Both the position numbers and the translations under genes were made by a program. From assembly GCA_002501085.1 (NCBI GenBank), contig DLRL01000042.1, positions 2,498-13,385 on the forward strand: 10,888 nucleotides of DNA, in the 5' to 3' direction. The notes under the pieces are model-generated. The model was not told the origin of the DNA, did no database searches, and saw only the letters and a list, made by a program, of their open reading frames with translations. Shown here piece by piece: positions 5,903-10,888 of this stretch. This DNA is from Gemmatimonadales bacterium UBA7889. GTDB lineage: Bacteria; Gemmatimonadota; Gemmatimonadetes; Longimicrobiales; Gaopeijiaceae. How positions within the stretch are numbered: the first letter of the stretch is position 1; every line of letters begins with the position of its first letter.

Positions 5903-8900
5903 TTATTTCTCCTCGCCCAAGGTGACGCTCAGACCAAGGGCTTGTAGTTCCTTTACGAGCACGTTAAACGACTCCGGTATACCAGGCTTCGGAAGGTTAT
6001 CACCCTTGACGATCGCTTCATAAACCTTTGAGCGGCCTTGTACATCATCTGACTTGACGGTAAGAATTTCTTGAAGCGTGTGCGCAGCCCCGTATGCCTC
6101 AAGCGCCCAGACCTCCATTTCACCAAAGCGCTGACCACCAAACTGGGCCTTGCCAGCCAGGGGCTGCTGAGTGACCAAAGAGTATGGCCCAATGGAGCGT
6201 GCGTGGATCTTGTCATCTACGAGATGGCTCAGCTTGAGCATGTAGATCGCACCAACCGTCACTGGATGATCAAAGCGGCGACCACTACGTCCATCCCTGA
6301 GCCAAATCTTTCCATTGGGTAAGATTTCGCAGTGCTCCATCAACTCATTGACTGCTTCATCAAGGCCGGATCGGATCGTAGAACGTCCCTTCAGTTTCTG
6401 AATAGCTGGGAAGAGGCTTGTGAATTTCTCTCCCTTACGAGCAGCGAGTTCACTTCCAGCTTCCACAAGAAATGCTCCTAGCTGGTCAAAAAATTTCTTG
6501 TGCTTCTTACTGGTATCCAGTGACAGATAGGCATCTAATGACTGTCCAATTCCATGTGTCTCACCATCTGGGCCAGACCCATTGCCATTTCCATTTCCAT
6601 CTCCTCGACCAACCATGACAACTGGCAGTTGCCCTGTCGCCGCTACAAGTGTTTCGATGTCCCCTAACCCTACCGGAGGAGAAGCCTTTAGGTCGTAAGC
6701 GTCATGAACCCACTTAAGGCCGGCCAACTTGAGTAATCCTCCGACCTCATTCTCAGTCGCACCTTGGAATACAGGGGTCTTAGCTTCAAAACCCAGAACC
6801 CTCCCTGCCCATCCCAAGTGAGTTTCTAGTATCTGGCCAACATTCATTCGAGATGGCACACCGAGTGGGTTCAGCACAATCTCAACTGGCGTTCCATCTG
6901 GGAGAAACGGCATATCCTCTTCAGGTGCGATCCTAGCAATGATTCCCTTATTCCCATGCCGCCCAGCCATCTTATCGCCCACTGAGATTTTTCGCTTTTC
7001 AGCTACGTAGACCTTAACAAGTTGGACTACGCCAGGGGGAAGTTCGTCAGGCTGAAAGACCTTATCAATTTGGTCTTCCGTGCTCTCCTTTATGCGTGCA
7101 ATCCGCCCTTGGGCCTCATCCACTACGCTCCGAAGACGTTCACTCGCAGACTTATTCTGTACCTTGAATGTCTCAAGATCGACCTGTTTGAAATTGATCT
7201 GTTCAATGTTGTCCTTCGTGAACTTTGCACCCTCTTCCATAAACGGCTCGACGGTACCTTTCTTCAGCATCAAGCTGACCGTTTGACGAATCAAGATCTC
7301 ACGAAGTTCCTCATCACGAGCGTCTTGGATACGCTTGATCTCATATCGTTCGAGACCCCTGAGATCCCCGATCTTCACCCCGTGCTCTTTTTCAAGCAGC
7401 GGATCGTCAACCCGGCGTGAGAAAATTTTCACATCGATGATCGTTCCGGTCATGCCCGGAGGAACCCTGAGAGATGAATCCTTAACGTCCTTAGCTTTCT
7501 CACCAAAGATCGCTGTCAGCAGCTTCTCTTCCGGTGAAAGTTCGGTCTCTCCTTTTGGGGTGATCTTCCCAGAAAGAATATCCCCTGCTGCGACCCTCGC
7601 TCCTTCACGGATAATTCCTCGTTCATCGAGGTCTGCCAGGTTTTCCTCCGCGACGTTCGGGATTTCGCGTGTTATCTCCTCCATACCTCGCTTTGTATCC
7701 CTTACGTGCAGTTCAAGCTCTTGAATATGGATTGACGTGAAAACGTCATCTTTGACTAATTTCTCACTGATCACGATCGCGTCTTCAAAGTTCGATCCGT
7801 ACCAAGGCATGAATGCGACCAGAATGTTCCGGCCAAGTGCCAGTTCACCAGAGTCGGTACTCGGTCCATCAGCGATGATATCCCCAGGTTTGACCTTTTC
7901 ACCCACCTGCACAAGGGGACGCTGATTGATCGCTGTATCCTGGTTCGTACGCCAAAATTTCTTGAGTGGATACCGGTCAAATTGAGTAAGCTTCGCAAGA
8001 GGCTGTCCGGCACTTCCTGGCTTCACAGTTCCTGTGTCAATCACTGCCTCGTCTGCCGTGACCTCTACTACTTTTCCAGCACGGCGAGCGGTAATCACTG
8101 CACCCGAATCAGATGCGACCTTCCCCTCCATCCCCGTTCCGACAAGTGGAGCATCCGTATACAGAAGTGGGACAGCTTGGCGCTGCATGTTCGAGCCCAT
8201 CAGTGCCCGGTTAGCATCGTCATGTTCTAAGAAAGGGATTAGTGCTGCCGCGACAGACACAAGTTGGTCTGGCGCAACATCCATGTAGTCGATATCGGCC
8301 GGGCGAAGTAGCGGGAAATCTCCTCGCTCTCGGCAAAGTACGAACTCATTTTCGAAGTTGCCTTTAGGTCCTAGAGGTGCATTGGCCTGCGCAATGCGCT
8401 TCTCTTCTTCCTCATTCGCTGACAACCATTCTATCGTTTTTGTGACCCTACCATTCTTTACACGCCTGTAGGGTGTCTCCACGAAGCCAAGGTCGTTGAT
8501 CCGAGAATAGGTCGTAAGAGAAGTGATCAAACCGATATTGGGACCTTCAGGCGTCTCGATCGGACACATCCGGCCATAGTGGGAGTAGTGGACATCACGC
8601 ACTTCAAAGCCAGCACGTTCTCTGGTTAGTCCACCCGGGCCGAGAGCTGAGAGACGACGCTTGTGGGTCATCTCCGCAAGAGGATTGGTCTGATCCATAA
8701 ACTGGCTCAACTGACTGGAGCCAAAGAAAGCCTGGATCACAGCAGAGACTGTACGTGCATTCACCAGTTCATCAATCGTGATCTTTGATGGATCAGTGTT
8801 GATCGACATCCGCTCCTTGACGAGTCTCGCCATCCGGCTAAGGCCGACACTGAACTGGTTCGCGATAAGCTCGCCGACCGTACGAACACGGCGGTTCCCG

Positions 8901-10189
8901 AGGTGATCAATATCGTCTGTGTACCCTCGACCTTCGTTTAGCTCGACTAGGTGTCCGATAATGGATACGAAATCTTCATTGGTTAGGATGGTTTGCGTCC
9001 TGGGCAGTCCAACACCAAGACGTTGATTCATCTTATAGCGCCCTACGCGCCCAAGGTCATAGCGCTTAGGACTGAAGAAAACCTGCTCTAGTGCGAGACG
9101 GGCCGTTTGGACATTGGGCGCGTCACCGGGACGCAGAAGCGAGTAGATCGCATATAGCGCCTCTTCTTCAGATTCCGTTGGATCCTTCTTGATCGTGTTC
9201 TTGATCATAGGGCTATCGCCCCGGGGAGTCTGCCGATCTGTCGTGTAAATCTTAAGCTTCTTTACCTTAAGCCGCTCAAGAATCTCGATGACTTCCTCGT
9301 CTATTTCCTCACCGTTCTGAATGACGATCTCACCTTCTGAGAAGATCTCTCCAGTTTCTGGATCGACGGCTTCCAAATCAACGAAATCCTCAGCTACTAC
9401 CTTACCCAGCAACTCATCAGTCGTGATCGCCCGCTTTCCAGTGAGCCTAAACTCGGTCACGTCATAGAAGAGTTGGAAGATCTCAGCGTCGGAGCCGTAT
9501 CCTAGCGCCCTGAGAAGGGCAGTCGCTGGAAACTTTTTCTTCTTATCGATGTGCACATAGCAGATATCGTTTATGTCGAGCGTAAATTCGACCCAAGACC
9601 CGCGGAAGGGGATGATTCGTCCACTATAGAGCTTGGTGCCATTGGGATGAATGTTCTCTTCGAACACAACCCCAGGAGACCGATGTAATTGACTGACGAC
9701 CACCCGCTCTGCGCCATTAATAATGAAGGTCCCAAGATCCGTCAGGAGCGGGAGGTCTCCGAGGTATACTTCCTTCTCAATAATATCTGTGGGACGACGA
9801 TCCTCTGGGGGAGGCTCCTTTCTTCTCTTCCTCTTTTTAGCTGCACTTTCCTCTTCGTCAGGCATCTCCCAAACAATGAGGCGCAGCATCGCCTTGAGTG
9901 GGGCGGCATAGGTCATATCCCGCTCGATGCATTCTTCAACCGAATACTTCGGCTCTGCTAACGACGCGCTAATAAACTCAAGCGTGAAGTTGTGGTTGAT
10001 ATCCGAGATCGGAAAAATTTCCCCGAAGACGCGCTCCAGGCCGAAATCCCATTGACCACCATCATCCGTCCCAGAGCCGATCAGCTTCCCAAACGAGTGA
10101 AGTTGAACATCCAACAAGTTCGGCATCGGCATGACTGACTCAAGCTTAGCAAAGCTGAGGATCGGTCGATTATCCTTGCGCAGTTCCAA
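5903..10189 (-). CDS. rpoB: DNA-directed RNA polymerase subunit beta
   Basis: Beta forms the other half of the catalytic cleft and the rifampicin pocket. The product is 1428 aa, against 1342 in E. coli. The rifampicin region SQLSQFMDQTNPLAEMTHKRRLSAL is intact: Asp499, His509 and Ser514 match E. coli D516, H526 and S531, so the sequence predicts sensitivity. The active-site segment GDKMAGRHGNKG has Lys1073 and Lys1081, and the C-terminal block ARSIGPYSLVTQQPLAGKAQ and EMEVWALEAYGAA is conserved. A basic patch KKRKRRK (118-124) followed by prolines sits in the N-terminal part, and a Gly-Asn run (1194-1206) lies in a variable stretch of roughly residues 1160-1290. The start is TTG at 10189: an in-frame TAA lies 18 nt upstream, and AAGGGGG (10203-10197) stands 7 nt before TTG. 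The next internal ATG would remove 19 residues. It is 188 nt after rplL and abuts rpoC. Confidence 0.98.
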   Translation of the reverse strand: MELRKDNRPILSFAKLESVMPMPNLLDVQLHSFGKLIGSGTDDGGQWDFGLERVFGEIFPISDINHNFTLEFISASLAEPKYSVEECIERDMTYAAPLKAMLRLIVWEMPDEEESAAKKRKRRKEPPPEDRRPTDIIEKEVYLGDLPLLTDLGTFIINGAERVVVSQLHRSPGVVFEENIHPNGTKLYSGRIIPFRGSWVEFTLDINDICYVHIDKKKKFPATALLRALGYGSDAEIFQLFYDVTEFRLTGKRAITTDELLGKVVAEDFVDLEAVDPETGEIFSEGEIVIQNGEEIDEEVIEILERLKVKKLKIYTTDRQTPRGDSPMIKNTIKKDPTESEEEALYAIYSLLRPGDAPNVQTARLALEQVFFSPKRYDLGRVGRYKMNQRLGVGLPRTQTILTNEDFVSIIGHLVELNEGRGYTDDIDHLGNRRVRTVGELIANQFSVGLSRMARLVKERMSINTDPSKITIDELVNARTVSAVIQAFFGSSQLSQFMDQTNPLAEMTHKRRLSALGPGGLTRERAGFEVRDVHYSHYGRMCPIETPEGPNIGLITSLTTYSRINDLGFVETPYRRVKNGRVTKTIEWLSANEEEEKRIAQANAPLGPKGNFENEFVLCRERGDFPLLRPADIDYMDVAPDQLVSVAAALIPFLEHDDANRALMGSNMQRQAVPLLYTDAPLVGTGMEGKVASDSGAVITARRAGKVVEVTADEAVIDTGTVKPGSAGQPLAKLTQFDRYPLKKFWRTNQDTAINQRPLVQVGEKVKPGDIIADGPSTDSGELALGRNILVAFMPWYGSNFEDAIVISEKLVKDDVFTSIHIQELELHVRDTKRGMEEITREIPNVAEENLADLDERGIIREGARVAAGDILSGKITPKGETELSPEEKLLTAIFGEKAKDVKDSSLRVPPGMTGTIIDVKIFSRRVDDPLLEKEHGVKIGDLRGLERYEIKRIQDARDEELREILIRQTVSLMLKKGTVEPFMEEGAKFTKDNIEQINFKQVDLETFKVQNKSASERLRSVVDEAQGRIARIKESTEDQIDKVFQPDELPPGVVQLVKVYVAEKRKISVGDKMAGRHGNKGIIARIAPEEDMPFLPDGTPVEIVLNPLGVPSRMNVGQILETHLGWAGRVLGFEAKTPVFQGATENEVGGLLKLAGLKWVHDAYDLKASPPVGLGDIETLVAATGQLPVVMVGRGDGNGNGNGSGPDGETHGIGQSLDAYLSLDTSKKHKKFFDQLGAFLVEAGSELAARKGEKFTSLFPAIQKLKGRSTIRSGLDEAVNELMEHCEILPNGKIWLRDGRSGRRFDHPVTVGAIYMLKLSHLVDDKIHARSIGPYSLVTQQPLAGKAQFGGQRFGEMEVWALEAYGAAHTLQEILTVKSDDVQGRSKVYEAIVKGDNLPKPGIPESFNVLVKELQALGLSVTLGEEK
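6572..6610 (-). repeat. Gly-Asn codon repeat inside rpoB
   Basis: Residues 1194-1206 of beta read GRGDGNGNGNGSG, coded by near-identical GGAAAT hexamers. The run sits in the poorly conserved stretch before the GKIWLRDGRSGRRF block. It is probably a flexible surface linker whose length may vary between strains by slippage; that is inference. Confidence 0.6.
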
Positions 10190-10205
10190 GGTTTTTCCCC
10201 CTTCT

Positions 10206-10234
10206 TACCAGGCCACCTGGAACGGTGACCAGTA
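10206..10234 (-). promoter_or_regulatory. Hairpin directly upstream of the rpoB ribosome site
   Basis: On the minus strand TACT plus GGTCACC (10234-10224), loop GTTCCA (10223-10218) and GGTGGCC (10217-10211), one bulged T, then GGTA (10209-10206) form an 11-bp stem with two G-U pairs. The rpoB Shine-Dalgarno (10203-10197) starts two bases after it. Such a helix could modulate ribosome entry or mark an RNase III-type processing site; in E. coli the rplL-rpoB spacer is both processed and used for control. The fold is seen by eye only. Confidence 0.45.
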
Positions 10235-10377
10235 TGTATTGTGTTGATCAGGCGAGCACATCAATCCCTGGCCCGAGAGGGGCCCCAAAAGAGATGGGTG
10301 ACCCCTCAGACAAAAACCAGTGCTAGCCCAAAAGTGTCGAGCAGTACCGATCAAGGGTCGATTAGCGTCCAAAAGCA

Positions 10378-10758
10378 CTACTTAAGCGCTACGGCCGCCC
10401 CAACCTCCTCCAGCTTAGCTTTCATTTCTTCAGCCTCCTCCTTCGTGGCACCTTCCTTCACAGGGCCAGGAGCACTGTCTACTACTTCCTTAGCTTCCTT
10501 GAGACCGAGTCCCGTGAGCTCACGCACAACCTTGATGACTTGGATTTTCTTGTCACCGATGCCCTCGAGGACAACATCAAATTCGTCCTTCTCTTCAGCG
10601 GCTCCAGCATCCTCACCTGCTGCCCCTCCGGGCATCGCCATCGGAGCTGCGAGAGCTGTGACATTGAACTTGTCCTTAAAGGCATCAACGAACTCAGAAA
10701 GCTCGAGAACGGTCATGCTGCCAATGGTTTCGAGAAGTTCTTCTTGGTTGGTAGCCAT
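10378..10758 (-). CDS. rplL: 50S ribosomal protein L7/L12
   Basis: L7/L12 is the multicopy stalk protein that recruits and activates translational GTPases such as EF-G and EF-Tu. The 126-aa product has the normal three parts: an N-terminal dimer domain (MATNQEELLETIGSMTVLELSEFVDAF, about residues 1-30), an Ala/Gly-rich flexible hinge (about 36-54, with GGAAGEDAGAAEE), and the C-terminal factor-binding domain from FDVVLEGIGDKKIQVIKVVREL through GLGLKEAKEVVDSAPGPVKEG to the end. The ATG at 10758 has a strong AGGAGG (10775-10770) 11 nt upstream. A 5-bp hairpin CTGGG/CCCAG with loop TGAA (10787-10774) touches the first two bases of that site. It follows the presumed rplJ by 64 nt, matching the usual rplJ-rplL pairing, and precedes rpoB by 188 nt. 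Ends in TAG; no anomaly seen. Confidence 0.98.
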   Translation of the reverse strand: MATNQEELLETIGSMTVLELSEFVDAFKDKFNVTALAAPMAMPGGAAGEDAGAAEEKDEFDVVLEGIGDKKIQVIKVVRELTGLGLKEAKEVVDSAPGPVKEGATKEEAEEMKAKLEEVGAAVALK

Positions 10759-10822
10759 GATGGTGGCTTCCTCCTGGGTTCACCCAGCCTAGGGCCGGGG
10801 TTGGACTATGGATTCCTAGTTC

Positions 10823-10888
10823 TTACTTCTCAGTGTCCGCAGACTCCGCCTCTGCCTCAGGTGATTCCGCCGACTCCGCCTCTGCCTG
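10823..10888 (-). CDS. rplJ: Presumed 50S ribosomal protein L10, C-terminal tail only (cut by window edge)
   Basis: Only 21 codons and a TAA stop are in view. They read as an acidic, Ala/Glu/Ser-rich tail made of two ten-residue units (AEAESAESPE and AEAESADTEK) after a single Gln. L10 anchors the L7/L12 dimers to the 50S base and often ends in a low-complexity acidic or alanine-rich extension, and rplJ is nearly always the gene directly before rplL. The call therefore rests on position and tail composition; no L10 domain is visible. In E. coli L10 represses translation of this operon by binding the rplJ leader, which lies outside this window. Confidence 0.75.
   Translation of the reverse strand, partial: QAEAESAESPEAEAESADTEK
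10836..10885 (-). repeat. 30-nt tandem repeat coding the L10 acidic tail
   Basis: Two 20-nt copies of GCAGAGGCGGAGTCNGCGGA (10885-10866 and 10855-10836) differ at one base and lie 30 nt apart, in frame, giving ten-residue periodicity. The array may continue beyond the window edge. Confidence 0.8.

Noticed and set aside
8650..8712. Possible rifampicin-resistance changes in RpoB
   Set aside because: The key residues Asp499, His509 and Ser514 are wild type; the few differences from E. coli (for example Thr501, Ala505, Met507, Leu513) look like lineage variation.
10231..10265. Promoter in the rplL-rpoB gap (TTGATG with an AT-rich stretch)
   Set aside because: The -35 is only 4/6 and no -10 of fair quality falls at the right spacing.
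10241..10792. 183-codon plus-strand ORF opposite rplL
   Set aside because: Fully overlaps the clear rplL gene on the other strand; Ser/Ala-rich low-complexity translation typical of an antisense shadow, with no recognisable domain.
1..10888. Mobile elements, CRISPR arrays, tRNA or toxin-type cargo
   Set aside because: No terminal repeats, transposase-like ORFs, regularly spaced repeats or cloverleaf sequences were seen; the window is filled by conserved housekeeping genes in a conventional order.

Overview
This window carries the RNA polymerase and 'str' ribosomal gene cluster of a bacterium. Every gene lies on the minus strand, so transcription runs from high to low coordinates. The order is rplJ (3' tail only), rplL, rpoB, rpoC, then rpsL, rpsG and fusA (5' end only). 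The seven coding regions account for almost all of the sequence. I see no mobile element, CRISPR array, tRNA or rRNA.

Host: clearly bacterial, with G+C close to half by eye. The RpoC start (MIDFPRTRD), the RpoB N-terminus and the lengths of beta (1428 aa) and beta' (1430 aa) remind me most of Gemmatimonadota. This placement comes from memory of family sequences, not from a tree, and should be treated as tentative.

Layout from upstream to downstream. The last 21 codons of the presumed rplJ (10823-10888) are followed by rplL (10378-10758, ribosomal protein L7/L12). A 188-nt structured spacer leads to rpoB (5903-10189), which starts at TTG. rpoC (1610-5902) begins on the base directly after the rpoB stop codon, with its Shine-Dalgarno inside the end of rpoB. 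A long hairpin with a U-tract (1499-1547) ends this unit. A candidate promoter (1332-1373) then starts a second unit of rpsL (868-1239), rpsG (384-854) and fusA (1-173). The rpsL leader holds a short GC-rich hairpin plus eight U residues that looks like an attenuator. The 210-nt rpsG-fusA spacer holds several hairpins, the last of them also followed by eight U.

Together the genes supply the two large catalytic subunits of RNA polymerase and parts of the translation machinery: the L7/L12 stalk and its L10 base, the decoding protein S12, the 30S head protein S7 and elongation factor G. The genes are conserved and look intact, with wild-type residues at the classic rifampicin and streptomycin sites. 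No undescribed system was found. The parts most worth a second look are the RNA structures between genes, which may set the relative output of these genes.
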